A DNA stretch of 64,000 bases from Agelaius tricolor (lineage: Eukaryota; Chordata; Aves; Passeriformes; Icteridae). A program made the translations under genes and the position numbers. The notes under the pieces were generated by a model. It saw only the letters and a program-made list of their open reading frames with translations, was not told where the DNA came from and did not search any database. Location of the stretch: positions 8,447,501 to 8,511,500 of the forward strand of contig JALJCS010000024.1 of the NCBI GenBank assembly GCA_023055355.1. The letters run 5' to 3'. Of the stretch, positions 13,401 through 28,400 are shown piece after piece (position 1 is the stretch's first letter; the number at the start of each line of letters is the position of its first letter).

Positions 13401-16400
13401 GTTACAGATTTATGTTTTGTCCTTCAAAACAGATCATTGCAGTAAACACATTATAGACATCTGAAAGTATCCTGGTTTCAAACATTATGGCAGTAATTGT
13501 CTTTCCAGAATGTTGTAGGAATTTTATGGTTACTTGGCTCATTATCATTGATTCTCTGTTTCCTGAAGACACGGAAGGAATAAATTTTAAAAACCTGAAA
13601 CAACCCAAAATTAATTTGTAGAGGAAAACTGTAAGAAAGACTTGGAAAAGAGGGCTATTTAAGGTTTGGTGGGTGTTTTTTTTCTGCTTCTGCATTACAG
13701 ACTAGTAGCCACCAGATGGCACAGCAGCATGGGCCTGAGTAATCTAAATGTTATTCAACTTCATATTTCTACAGAAGTATTTAAATTCTGCTGTTCATTC
13801 TTATATTGCAATATGGATTTATGTGCAACACGGGAATGAAGAGTATGCTTGTTACGTGACTTTAAATGTACATAATTTTAAATAATTTTCTCCATTATCT
13901 ACTGGAAAAAAATAGAGTATTTATTCAAATACAGGTAATAACTGAATAATTTGAAATTATAATCCATAAAATACTCCTTAAGTGAGATAACAGTGACTTC
14001 CTATCTTAATGTCAGATGAAGTCCCTTATCTTAGTTGACATCATATGTCATTTAAAGCAGTCATAGGGCATTCCTGTTTACTTGTATATGTTGTTTTAAG
14101 AAAATTATTAGTTCAAACAGTAGTGCCCAAAGAACCCCAATCATGGATATAGATCTCTTAAATATGCATTAAGATAGTCCCTGCATTAGAAACCTTAAGA
14201 CAGCACTTGTAGATTAAGAAAGAAGTATGAGGGAGCCCAAGTTTACCCATAGATACCCCTCATTTAGCTAAAAACTCCAGGACCCTGTGTTCCTAAACTA
14301 CTTTAGCTGCTTTGTTTTTTGGAGAGGTCTAAGACTGCAGACAGGCCAACATTGTTGTCAAGAACCAGGGAACCAAGTTTTGTTCTGCAACTTTCCTGTT
14401 CACAATGAGATGTCAGAAGCGTCAGGGCTGGGAGATGTCAGCTCTCAGAGGCACATGAAGGTCTGGATGGGGACTGGAGAGGAAGTTCTGCATTTGTGTG
14501 CAGAGACAACAAGCCATGCCACCCTAGAAAATGGACTCTTGGTTGCATGATCTGCAAAATGCCAGGATCCACAGGGAGATAATTTCACCACATACACCTT
14601 GTCAAGGTGTTCTCCTTGGCTGTTTGGCAATCTTACATCCTCATTTGTCTCAGAGAAGGCATGGGCTTGTGTTAGTCTCCACTACATGCACTGCCTGGTT
14701 ATTTTGAATGTGTCTGTGAAGTCTGGTTCAGCTACCATGAGCACTTAGTAAATCAGGTCTATTTCCATATAGTTACACTCAGGATATGTGGTCACAGTGG
14801 GGATCAGAGTCTGACATCTCTGACAGATGTTTGCTTTTGTTCCTGTGCTTCAAGAAATTTACGCCAATAATTTTCAATATGGATACAGAGAGTTAAATTC
14901 CTGAACACTAATGAAGGTCATGGGGAAGAAATTCCAGAGCCTCCTTAGAAAATGCAATTGATTTATGCTATGTAAGAAAACAGAGTAGTTGATTGTAGTT
15001 GTCCATTCTGGCTTTGAAAAACAATTATTCTCTTGGGTTGTTTGGCTGAAAGCTGGTTTCCTACTGATGCAGAGTATAGTTTTTTTTTAGTAAGAGAAAG
15101 AATGTCAGAAATAATGTGGAAATTTTTGCAGTGTGAATCCATTTCTAAAATTATCTTTCCAAGTAATTCTCATAGTTTCATAATGTGAATGTCCAAAAAT
15201 CACATGGTGTTTGCAGGTCTTTGTAACTTTAGCTGCCCTGACAACAAAAAAAAGACAAAATCACTGTAAAATATTTTAAAATATTTTTCTTTCTCTAGGA
15301 AATTTACAATAATTTGTGTAATCGATGCATAAAGGGGCAAAAATAGAACTCTATTTTTTCTTATGGAGAGTTTAAACTGGGTTCGTGTTTTGTTACCAAA
15401 GTTAAATCAGACTGCCACCAGGGGATGCAAATGCTTCAGTCTTTGTTTTATAATATTAAAATGTCCACCTGTTGCTAGTGCTCTGGCAGTCTTTGAAATA
15501 TGCTGCTCACTGAGGACCCAAAATGGTAGTCGCTGAGGGGAAAAAAACTACTGAAAAGATCCCCGAGTATTTGGGATTTCAGGGGCTTTTCAGTAAAGTG
15601 CGTGGCAGGCATAAGGAGTGGAGGGGTGGCACACACATAAAACAAGAGCTGGGCTATGTGTTGATGTGCATTTCTGTTTCCTTCCTTTGGTGTGGGTTTT
15701 TTTTGTTGGTGGGGTTTTTTTTGTTTGTTTGTTTGGGTTTTTTGGGGGGCCAGGGTGGGGGAGGATGTACCTTAGCTACTGAAACATTGCCCAGATTGCC
15801 CATTACCTCAGTGCACATCAGTAAATGATTGACACTGAATTGGTGGTGAACCATTTTCAAGTCCAGTTGTAAGAAGCAGCAAATTTCTGCTTTCCTCTCT
15901 CCAGAGATGGAAATGATGCCCAGCTGTATCTGCATGGGGAAGAGTGAAAATCAGCTATAATTGTATTTCTGAAGTAGTGCTTACCATGCCTCTCTTTGTA
16001 AAACATGTTCTGAGCTCCATTCAGCTGTGTCCACTGATAACATGTAGCAGTTTGTTCAGCAGATAAAACCCTTTGTAAGGGAAGAACTAGAGAAACGAAA
16101 TTGTCATTTTACCTTAAGCCTTTGTAGGGGAGGAAAGGGTCTTTCTAGAGGAAGAATTGTTAGCTGGATCTAATGATAATTGTGGGCTTGGGAAAACTGT
16201 GGTGGGGTTTATGAGCTGTTTAACAGCCTTTCATGTACAATTAAAATGTAGCCAATCTTTGCACACATACAACACACTAAGATGTTCAGCATGTTCTCTA
16301 GCAATCAATGAGGCCAGATTCAGTGTTCTGGATACTGAATACAAAACACTGCCCAAGAAGAAATGAGTAAAGGGGATTTATTTGATAGAAAAGCAATAAA

Positions 16401-19400
16401 TTGTGTAAAAAGATCCTTCTGGAAAGAGATGGCTCAGAAAGCCCCCATTATAATTCCTTATATATTGACAAAGATGGGATATATCACATGGCTTCCAAAC
16501 CTTTACAAATTGCATTTAAATGGTTAATTAATACTTTGTTTCTTCATTAGTATTTCAGCATCACTGCCAATAATACATTATGATGCTGCTATTGCTAGTT
16601 TAAGGACAGAACAATCAGTCTAGTCCTTTTTGTCTTCTGCTATTTATCCTCTTAATGCCCATTTAGATTTTGCAACTGTTGCAGTTATTTCACCAGGAAG
16701 ATAGGAGCTATAATACATGATTGAAGCCTAAATAGTCTTTGGAACTTCATCTTTCAATCTGAAACAGTAGTTCAGTGAAGATAATATCCATAATCAGCTT
16801 CTTTGGTTATTTGTTCCTACTTCCACATTGCCTTTTTCTTTCTGCTGTGATGAACATTTATGTAGCTGTAGGGGAACTGGAACTGCATGAAAGCTCATGG
16901 AAAAAAAACCCTACCAATTTTTGTAGTCTTCAGTCAGATAATTTGTCAGGTCTGGTTCACTGCAAGGCCTTAGGAGTGGCTGTTTCAGTACAGGAAAAAG
17001 AACAGAGATATAAGAAATTAAGTCTAAAAATGAGTCCTTCTTCCCAAATAAACAAGCTTGAGCTCATTTAATATTTTTTATTGACTTACAGCCTCGGACC
17101 TAAGTATCAAACAGTTGTGATAGCAATAGCAATGAAGTAGCTAGAGATGAAAAAAGAATGTTAAAATGCTTGTGCCTGTATTTACGTTATCTGAATACAC
17201 CATGAACACTTTAGTTCTTGTGAAAAGTGCCACTTCCACAGTTAAAACTAGGTATTTTGCAAACATGTCTTGCATGTTTACAGTTTAAGTTAAAGCTGTG
17301 CTTTTTGCAGCAGAATCATTGACATTTCCCTGCTTTGCCCCCCTCAAGTAGTTTCTGCAGTCAGGGTTGGACACTCTGTGGGTACATACAGTGTTACTAG
17401 GCTGTGGTCACATTGCTGCAGAGTGCTGCCTTATTCCCTCATTTTTGTCATGTTCATGTGCCTCAAGATTCTACAGCAATAGCTAGTTCACACTGAAAGG
17501 CACTTGATGTGGGTGAAAATGGGGAAAGGTAGACTTAAATCTGGTCACACATTTGTTCTTTGATGCACAGAAATACAGCCTCACATCTGCAGTGAACTTC
17601 AACCAGCCATTTTTGTTCCTTAGCAGGGCTCTGTCAGCTCTTGACAGCTGCAGGAGTCTGCTCATCCAGTGCTCCTCACAACACGAGCACTTGGACTGTA
17701 AGAACTTAAGTGTGAGTGAGTCTTTGTGTGCCTGTGAAGTCCATTAGGTTAGGATTAGGAGGGCTATAAACTATGTTGTTTTATCATTGTTATTGAGCAT
17801 TACTGTACAGGACTGCATTCTTACATTACAGCCTTGATTGTAGAAAATAAAACTAAAATACTGCCACACAATTTCACTGTAAGAGTAACTCTTTTCAGCT
17901 CCAACCTTTCTGTGAGCATCAGTCTAGAATATGTGGCAGTTTTCTTTCCTTCTGCAAGTTTTTCATCAAACCTCTGAAATGTTATTCTTCCCAAGGTTTA
18001 ATATATCCCATAAACAGCCCTGATATTAATTGACTCACAGCCTTCCAATACAATTCACCTGGTTTCTGTTTCTGGCTGGAAGTCTGGCATTAGAGATGAT
18101 TGCACCATCTCTAAGGTAGTCAGTAACAAAAGCTGGCAGAAAAGGATTTTAGTGAGTCTGAAGTTCATCAAAGCATGTTTGAGCTATTTGTACTATAGGT
18201 AACAGTTTATTACTCTAGTACTGGCAAAAGGAGCTTGTAGCTTTTCCAGCTGCTCCTCTTTTATCAGCATTGCTGCACACCAGATGAATTACTATTGCGT
18301 GATTTAAAGTCAGTGAGATTAACTTAGTTTGAAATGTTCCCTAAACTACTGGCCAAGGAACCCAAACAAGAATGCTGCTATTGGAATGGCACTTTCCTCT
18401 GCTCAGCTGCTCTTGGTAGAAATCTATGTGACACAGGTTTTTTTTTATCTGTGGTAAAAAATGTGTCCACAGGATGCAAAATTACACATTGCTGTAGAGG
18501 CCTGTGATATCTATTGAAAGTGACAGCTGTCTGTCTGTCTTGCTGAGAGGCCCTAATCTCAGTCACGCTATCTGCTGTGCTGGAGAGGCCCTAAGTAGGG
18601 CAGCTCTTAGACCTCTGGTCTTGTCATCACTGTGTGAAATTTAGCCATTTTCCAAGCTTGCTGGTACATGATATCCCCATGACTGTGTATACAGTTCCAT
18701 TATTGTAAGATATTTCTTCAATTCTTTCAGGAGATTTTTCCCCTAAATGCGTTGACAGATGTGGGCCAAGTCCATGCTTTCTAGGCTAATAACCATTAAA
18801 AATGTGATCATTGACTTCATTAAATCTCACTATTTATTTTTAATATGTTCCAATATCAAGTTCCAATTGGCCAGTATGTCTAACAATTCCCAATAGCAAA
18901 GTTCTTGGGGAAGGAGCATAACAGCAGTTGGCAGCAATCTCACAAGGTCACTTAACCCACCAGTCCTGTGAGGTTCTGCCTTTATTTTCAACACTTGTGC
19001 TTATAGGCAAAATATCTTATTCCTTTACACATGGAAATTTTCTGTTGAATTTTTAATTGTTAGTTCTGCTCCTCTGCTTTGCTTCTTAAAGTCTTTGCCA
19101 TCTAATATGCATGTCCACATATCTTTATATAATATTTCTGTAATGGAGAATATCAAGGGAAAAAATCTAAACTTTAAAAACCCATTACTTGAATTCATTT
19201 TGATTTTAAGAAAATAGGCTACCATATAATGAGAGGAAATTCAATATTCTGGTTCATTAGCTGTGAGTGAAGCTATTAAAGAAGGGTGTGCTTGTACTTT
19301 TCAATCATAATAATTTTAGGTCATCTTTTATGTGGTACAGAATTAGCTTCCTTATATGTGTGTCAGACAGATTATAATAAAACTTTCTTGAAGGTTTTTC

Positions 19401-22400
19401 ACTCCTTCCAACAGAAGACTTCCCTTAGATTTAACTGTTTGGGATTGTATTACAGCAAGTGAAAGTGGATAAAATTGTTTAGGTCATTTTGGGAGCTGTT
19501 TTGTTTAGCACACATCTATCACATGTTTGTTATGAGTAGGCTTGGAATTCCTGAAAGTAGGCAATTGGTATATAGGTTTATAAAGTAGTAGCTTTCAATT
19601 TGCTTTTTATGAAGTATCAAGCACAGGTCAATATAAAAAAAAAATTCTACAACTGCACAACTTAGTGAGTTGAACTAATCACTACAGTGTAAAACACAAC
19701 ACATAACAGAGGACAATTTGCCATTTTATTAATTGTCATTGTCTCCCAGGTAACAAATGACGGAACAAAACGAAGGGTCCTCAAGTGGTACCAGGAGAGG
19801 TTTAGGTTAGATACTGGGCAAAATTTCTTCACTGAATTAGTGTTAAGACATTGAGACAGGCTGCCCAGGGAAAAGGGGTGGAATCATCATCCCTGGAAGC
19901 GTTCAGAAGATGTGTGGATGTCACACTTGGGGATGTGGTTTAGTGGTGAACATGGTGCTGCTGGGGTAATGGTTGGACTCTGATGTTGGAGGTGTTTTCC
20001 AGCCTAATGATTCTGTGAATGCTGCCATGAAATCTTAACCATTCATCACATAGGAGGCTAAGCATGTTCCAGATATGTATTTGCAGAGAGAAAGCCTAAG
20101 AACTGGAGCCCTTTAAAATATGGTCTAATATGTGCCCCAAAAATTGTATCATCTCTTAGAGTTAGGTCAACTCTTCCTTTAGTCTGGCTTATAATTCCAG
20201 TTTTTATCACCTAGTCAATAGCTTTTTAAAATAATGTTTCATTGCTTCCTTCCATGCATCCCTTCCTTCTTGGGAGGGATCCTTATAAACATCCATGGAG
20301 CTGTCTTACTTTCATCACTCTGATTTTTAAAATTCTCATTTGACTTAATGGCTTGTAAAAAATGATGAGCTACTGGTGTGCTGTGACTGGCAGGCATCCT
20401 GTCAGGAAAATATTCTTCAGTAATTAGTGTCTGCTTCACTGTTTGAACATAGTTGTAGCTTCCTACCTTATGCTTGCATTGTAAGATCCTAGGAGGAAGC
20501 ACCTTCTTGGAATTCTGTGGGTGGACAGCAACTGTGAAAAATGAGTATAAACTAGAAACCTAAACCTTGCCACACACACACTTCTGTAATTAAAGTAATG
20601 AGTAATAATAATTTAAAAGCTCAAGTTCTTTCTAAGGTGCATGCTATTGCTTAAAAATATTGGTTGTTATACAATTTTAGTTGTGATTCTTTTTGGGATA
20701 TAGGGAGCAGAGAATGTGAATTTAGCCAGAAGATCTTTCTAGAAAGATATTTTGTAGTTTCAGTGATATGAAAAAAATATTAACGTAGATGGAAATCAGA
20801 TTTTTGGAAAATCTGAATTTGCTTCTATTACTAAGTAGTGTAGTCTCACTGAAATTGGCATTTAACAAAGCACTTATTGGAGTTGTTGAGGCAGCTGGTT
20901 CTTGGTTAGGATAGCACGCCTTTCTCCGTGTCTAAGTCTGAAAATTCTGTGTATCTCTAAGGCTGAATAAATTCAGTATTCAGATATGTTTCCTTGGAAA
21001 CAACTCATAATTTAAAAGCACATGCAGCAATGCAGCCCTTATGTAATTTATTAATGTGAAAGACCTAGCTCTCGTGAGCCATATTAAATAGATCAGCCTT
21101 TATTGGCAGGAAAAAGGAATTTTCTTTGATTACAAATACAGCTTTTCAAGTGCTATTAGATAGTGAGATATTCATGAGTGGGGTTGATACTGCTGCTGTT
21201 GTGCCAAATTGTGTTGCCCATTTGGGTGAAACAATTAAATCACTTTCTTCCTGAACTGTATGAATACTCAGGACAGTCTATTTACCTTAAGAACTTCCAT
21301 CTTTATTGCTGCTAGAGTGCTGCAATTTAGAAGGGGTTATGCTGCTCTTCCTTTTCTAAGAATCCACATTTCAGGGAATAGAATTCCTAATTTGAGTTTA
21401 AACAAAGGAAAAATTTCCTTTCAGTTCCTTCTCAGGGCACTATTTCAGCTATGTCCTTATTTGTATTGCAGTAGAATGAGTGATCTTCACAGGTCTATAT
21501 TTTAGACTCATAAAAATATATAGTGTCTCTATTCCAAAGCAGTCTCCAGACTGGAATAAACAACACCTCAGTTAAGAATACAGTTCTGCAGAGTTGTTTG
21601 AGGCAGGGAATTATTTGGAATGAGAATGGCCCAGTCCTGTTCTAGGTGGCAGAAGGAAGATGTTCATCTTCCCAAGCTTTTTAACTGCTGGGGTTCCAAC
21701 CTAGCCAACCTAAGTCATGCAGCCTGAGAATGCAGTTCAGCTTTCTGAGGTGTCAGTGAAAGCACCTGTCAAACTGCCTGTGTACAAGGTCTCTAATAAG
21801 TAACTTTACTTGTCTCTTCCCTCAACCAGAATACATTACTTATCCTTCCATTCTTTTTTACTTCTTTCCTTACAAAGCTGCTAAAATGGTCTCCTAGGGT
21901 CAATGAAGTAGTTCTTTTGGTTTTGTAAACATCATCTTTTTAAAACAAAAAACCAAAAATCAGAAGAGTTATAACAAATAATTTCTCTTCTTGAATTTAT
22001 TGTACTGCTCTGAGTCTGAAAGTCTTTGTTGTCCCAGGCATACTTCCCTAAAATTGCCTACTTGGCCTGATGGGCTCTGTTTTCAGTTCACTGACATGCC
22101 TGAGATAATTCTGCAATCCCTTCTTTCTTGTGACCTTTTTTTCTGTAATATGAACACCTCAGACTATGAAGACATAGATTTTATACTGTTTGTGTATTTT
22201 TTTAAACAGATTTGCTATGTTCCATAATGTCAGGATACCAAAAGAAAACATACTGAATGTAGCTGGAGATGTCACAGCAGAGGGGAAGTACTCAAGTTCT
22301 ATCAAGGTATGAAACAAGATCTTGTTTAATTAAATATACAAAGGTATAAGTAGGTTGAGAGACAGAGCAACAGGCCTCTTATGTCAGGAAGTACTGGATA

Positions 22401-25400
22401 CCTGAACTTAAGAAGGCTGTTGGCAATTTCACATGAGGTATGAATGTTGGTTTTTTAATTGCCTTTCAGAGATGTCTCAACTCACCTTGCTGACTCTACT
22501 GAACTTTGTATTTTTTGCATGACCTCACTTGTCCCAAAGAGTTTAGAGTTTGACTGTGTTCAGGCAAGACTATTCTGAGTCTCACCTGAATAACTCATCT
22601 GAATGAGTCAAGAGACAAAATCGACAAAGTTGCTTCTTCTCATGCTACCAAGTTCCATCTTTGTGGGGGTAAAATGAAATGTTAGCCTCAGCATTCATTC
22701 TGTGCTTTCTATTCCTTCAGGAGGTTAAAGAACGTTTCAGTGCAGCTCTGGGATCCTTGTCCAGTGGCAGAATTATGATCACAGGACTTTCCACAACCAA
22801 CTTAAAGCTTGCCTTGGCAATAGCCATTCGCTTCTCAGCAGCTCGCTGTCAGTTTGGACCCACTGAGGATGAAGAAATACCTGTCCTTGAATACCAAACA
22901 CAGGTAAATACTTTGGAATTCAGTCTACAGACTTCTATATAATGAAACTCGCATTCAGAGCTACTGTAGGTCACAGTGAAATTAAAGTTGTCTATGTCAC
23001 CTGAAGTATCACTCTAGTACAGCTGTGGGGGTTCATTCCAACTCAAAACCTTCTCCTGGCATGGCCAGGCTTTTAGAACGAGTTCTGGAAGAGCAAAACC
23101 AAAAAAAAATTCATGTTCCTCTGAAGTAGCTGGAAGCATTTGTCTTCTAAAAAAAGTAACCTTGTAAGAGAAAGGCTGTCTTACATACACATGCAAAAGT
23201 ACTGCAGATGTAGAAAGTAGCATTTGTTTCAAAATATCAGTGCTTCTTTTGTTGCTATGCTGTTTCTCATTTGTAGCCTGTATGCTTTAAAAGTACAGAA
23301 CTCAATGACATTCATTGTGGAAAACTCTCAAGCTAATAGTGATTTAAGAGGATTATAACCAAGGTTTACCTGCAGTTGATGCTGATGAGAAACACTTTTT
23401 GCTCTGAAAAAAATAAAAAAACTGTATGTAGAATAACTGGGAAAAGGGGAAAACTCAGATCTGCTGAATGACAGAGGTTATTATATAATAAGTGCTGAAA
23501 ACAAACGTGCCCAGTTGGTCCTTGCAGTGTGGGTGCCTTTTTCCAAGTTGACACTTATCTTGCAATGCTGAAAGATTTCTTGAGTTTCTGCAAACTGCTG
23601 GAAGGTGCCTTCCACCATTTCTGAACAAGCCAGAGTGTGCTTTCCACTATTCTTTGAGTCTCTCAGTTTTTCCCAGTTTTGGCTTGTTCTGTGGGTTCTC
23701 CTTGCTGAAAGGAGAACCCTTCTTCCTTTACCACAAAGACTTTCAAGCACTTTTTCTTTTCCTTTGTGAGCCCCATGAAATGGTTACAACCTCTGTATGT
23801 TTGTACTGAGGAAACTTATGAATTGTGACTGACCCTGGCATGCCAGACATTTTATAAACACATGGCAAAAATATGTCTTTGGTCCCCAAAGCTTCAGTGA
23901 ACTTTTTCCCAGGTTTAAAAGAATGCTTATCACAAATTCATGAAATGTGAGAACTAAAATAATATAACCATAACTTGTATAAAGAGAACAATAACCACCT
24001 ATGACATAATTAAATGTAATTAAATTATATTATAGGTGGTTATTGTTCTCCTCTCCATTAAGCAGATTTCCATTTAGAACACAGTAAAAATTAACGAGTT
24101 GGTTCAATATAATAACTATTAAAAACACATATCAATTTGTAATCAAATCAATTTAATTCTTTTTTTTTCCAGCAATGGCGTCTTTTACCTTATCTGGCTG
24201 CTGCATATGCCTTAGATTATTTCTCAAAGTCCCTGTTTGGGAACTTCATAGAGTTTTTTGCAGGTGTTTTGACAAAGGACAGGAGTCAGAGACAGGTGAG
24301 ATGTTTACATATTTCCTCTTCACTGAGTTCTTACTATAGTAATCTGGGAACTGTTAAATGGAAGACCAATCTAGAAGTCTTATGCTTTCTTATGATCAGG
24401 AATGATAGAGCAATGTGTCAGAAATATGGGGCATTCAAAGTACTGATTGAAGTTGCATTAGAAAAGCATTCAGATTAGTTTTGATGGAGTGATTAACATT
24501 TTATTGATTTCTGTGGGATTGAAGGTTGTGTTCTCTTGCAGAATTTTTCATCATAAATATATTATGATGTTGTAAATTCAGCTTATGACTGTTGTAAATG
24601 ATTATATAGGGAGCATATATCAAAGATTTTCCGAAAATATCTTAATTCCTGCACAGACTCTCTGAGTCTGACTTGAGTTTGAAATTCAAATTCATGCATT
24701 AAAATAAATATTTTTAATGAAAAAAGTTGACTTCTGAGCCTTAGTACTGAATTTTTCATCCACAGTCAGCCCACTGGAAGTCATCCCTTTACAGAGGAAA
24801 TAGTTTAATCTATGAGTCTCTGTGCAAGGACTGATTCTTATCAAATTAACTGCAGTATTGTGTTTTTACAGCATATAAATTTTATATATTTTTATAATTT
24901 TTGGCAATAAAACATTTTAAGGCCTACGTACTGCTGTGTATTGCTCAGGTCTTTCTTAAATCCTCAAGCTTTTTTCAGCTAAAGCTCACTAAGTAATTTG
25001 TACTGATGGTAGAGTATTTTAATTTCTCCTCTTTGCACAAAACACAGAAGAATCTATTTGATTTTTGATCTACCTGATATATCAGGTTTTTACCTGATAC
25101 TTAATCTCTGGATGTCTGCAGTGCAGTCACTAATCTTAGGGGAAACAGTGGCTATGAGGAAAAAGTCATGATAGGAAAGAATCTTGCTGTTAAAATTTTT
25201 AAGAATTTAATTCTTATGAATTCCTTTTGTTCTACAGGAGATCTTAAAACAAACAACATCAATCAGGGAGGTGCTCTTAAATAAGCTTTGGTTGCATCAA
25301 GCCCAAGCCCAGAATTCCAAATGCATTTTCAGAAGAAGGTCAACAGAGTTAGTGTAAATTCAGGCCACTATGATTCTCTGGAGTCTCTGAGGGTGTACAT

Positions 25401-28400
25401 AAAAATTTTCCTCCTCTTTGCAAAACTGATGCTTAAAAGATCAGTGAGAACTGTGTAAGGCAATAAACTTTAAAACTATCCTATTGCTGGCTAGGGAGAG
25501 AGATACTGCTTATGTCACAGAGGGAATAGAAGCTTTTTCTGGACAGGCCACCCTCAACCACCTGCTTCTCCATTTTTGGGAGGGAAAGCTTGGCAGGTGG
25601 TGAATTAACTCACTCAATGCTGTGCCTGCTGGTACAGCTGAGCTAAGATGCACCCATGTGCCCATTACCTGACACAAATTATTGCTGTCTCATATAGGAA
25701 AGTTGGTGCTGAAGGTTCCTCAGTTGTGGCAGGATTTTTCTGTGGCACCAAAGTGTACACTTTGCACTTACACAGATCTCAGAGACTTTTATGTCTGTAT
25801 TGCCAGTTATTATTCATTATAAAGCAGCACATGTTTCTATGGCTTTAGCTGGTCACCAGCTTAATTTCTATGAAAGTTATTCCTCATTTATAATTTGTTT
25901 TTCTCAAAGGCTGATTTGGGACGTGAGATTCATGCTTTATCTGCTGCCAGCAAATCACTGGCATCTTGGACTGCTCAGCAGGCAGCCCAGGAGTGCCGAG
26001 AAGCTTGTGGAGGGCATGGTTACCTTGCCAGTAAGTTACAGACACTGCATGCACTGATCAGAAAGAGAATGGTTATTTTGATGTGTTCTTTGTGTTCTGT
26101 TGTGCTATGATTTCTAAATTTTAGTAATGTATTTAGAAAGTGTTTTATCCTCATATCCATATTTTTAAATCTTATTTCATACCCGAAGTCATAAAAAAAC
26201 CCATACAGGATATGCACCAGTGTTTGGACAGACTGTACAAGTAATTCAGTCTCAGTTTCAAATATAAAGATGCAGACGTTATAGATGAAAATTTCTCTTG
26301 GAAGTTTAATGCCACACTTTTGTAAAATCTTTACTGTACAAGGTAATCAGTGAATTTTCAAGTACATCTGTTTGTAGCAGTAGTTTTAGGTACAGGAATA
26401 GACAGCATTTTGTCACAGAATAATTATTTAATCTCTCCTAGCTTCTACTAGTACGTTGCAATACATTAAACTGTGCACTTGTTCTTAAGTGAATCGTCTG
26501 GGTGAAATCCGAAATGACAATGATCCAAACTGCACATATGAGGGAGATAACAACGTCCTGCTCCAGCAAACCAGCAACTACTTAATGAGCTGGATGAATT
26601 GCATAAGAGGTATGTTTTCATTGTGGAACCTTGCTGCACCTAACAGTGTGTAGCTAATGGAATCAGGAGGTAATTTCATACTGAAAGCAATTGACAGTCA
26701 TTTAATAATTTTGTGGAACATAAATAATGTGCTTCAGACTCCATCATATGGTGCATTCCCAATACAGAAATATTTGCTGCAAGAAATATTCTTTCTTCTG
26801 TCTTGCAGCAGCTAGCTAGATGTTTTGCCATCCCTAATCAGGTTAAGCCATATCTTACTCCCTGAGAAGTGCAGTTTAGTTCAACTGAATTACCTCAGCA
26901 TTGCATCCAGGTCTGAAGAGCTGTCTGTCTACATGGGAAGATAGTCATGGCCTTTGGTTTTAAACTAGAAGATGAGAGATTTAGATTAGATGTTAGGAGG
27001 AAATTCTTCTCTGCAAGGGCAATGAGACACTGGCACAGGTTGGCCAGAGAAGTTGTGGATTCCCCATCCCTGGAACTGTTCAAGGCCAGGCTGGATAAGG
27101 GTTTGGAGCAATCTGGTCTAGTGTCCTTGTCCAGGATGGGAGGGTTAGAACAAGATGACATTGAAGGTCCCTTCCAGCCCAAACCATTCTATGATTCTGT
27201 GACTCTGTATTGGTAAAGTCATCATAAGTCTGTTTATTGTACTTGGAACAGTTCATATCACCTGACTTGGTAGCAATATCCATCACCACATCTTGTAGTT
27301 CTCTAGATTTTGTTTCAGTTTTCCAGGAAAGAGTTTCACTGGCATCTTACAGAGCTAGAAAACTCAGCAGTTGGAGTTGAATCTTATGGGGAAGAATTAT
27401 AGGCAATGATGTCAGGTTTTTCCACACTTGTCTACCAGTCCTCTTTTGGCTGGACTAGGCCATAATAAAATAAGTATTATGGTCTAATTGCATCTGGCCT
27501 GTCAAGTGTATGCATGGCTTTGTAATAGGCTTTTAGTTCCAAAAAGTCTGATTTCTTTTCTCATAAATCATTTTTATTTTCTCTGGTATTTCAGATAAAG
27601 CTCCTTTTGAATCCCCTTTGGGAACAATAAACTTTTTGCAAGACTACCATCATATTCTTGGCTGGAAATTCACAGCCATTAGTGTTGAAGATTGCATGGA
27701 CTCCTCAGGTAGGCTTCTGCTGTTATTAGACTGATTCTAGAACTTTAAATTCCTTTCCAATGGAAAGGATCCAGAGATTTGAGATTCAACCTGTGCTGCT
27801 TATTAGATATTTGTCATATTTGCTGACATTTCTTGTATTACATGCATTTTTATTTACTAAGAACATAGTTTGCATTTCAAAACACATTCAAAATATGCAT
27901 TTTTGCATTTTTCATATGCAAAAATGAATTTCCCCAAAATTAATTTCTGGAATGGAAGATAGCATCAGGTATTACTTTTTCTCTATTCTTCCCTTAAAAT
28001 AGCACCTCTGAGTTAGGGTTTTTCACCACTGTATTGCTGTTTTCCAGTTCTAAGGGGATTAATTGCCACTACCTTCTATGACTAAAATAGCTTCTTTTAG
28101 AAAGCCATACAAGGGATTTACAAGCATGTTGAAAAGGCACGAATTTCATCTGCTTTTGATTGATGCTTTTTGTTGTATAGAGAAAAATTAGTAATGGTGG
28201 TAAAAGAGTTCCCTGTAGTTTTCCTGCTTTATTCTGCTATAATCAAATCAAGTATGACATTAGATGCTGTTCCCATTTGTGTATCACTGAGCCCAGATTG
28301 GCCCTTGGACACAAAAGTTAAAAAAAATACCAACACATAATGAGAGAGCAACAGCACATGTTCTCTCCTCTCATGCAATACCTACTGAACCAGACCATAG

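Larger units (their letters stand above)
12570..22209 (+). other. ACOX3: ACOX3 large intron between coding exons 6 and 7
   Basis: This is the longest intron, 9.6 kb. It contains one CR1 3' end (19750-20020) and a G/T-rich patch with a possible G-quadruplex (15735-15761). I find no embedded gene; the open frames here are short and unrelated to known families. Confidence 0.75.
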
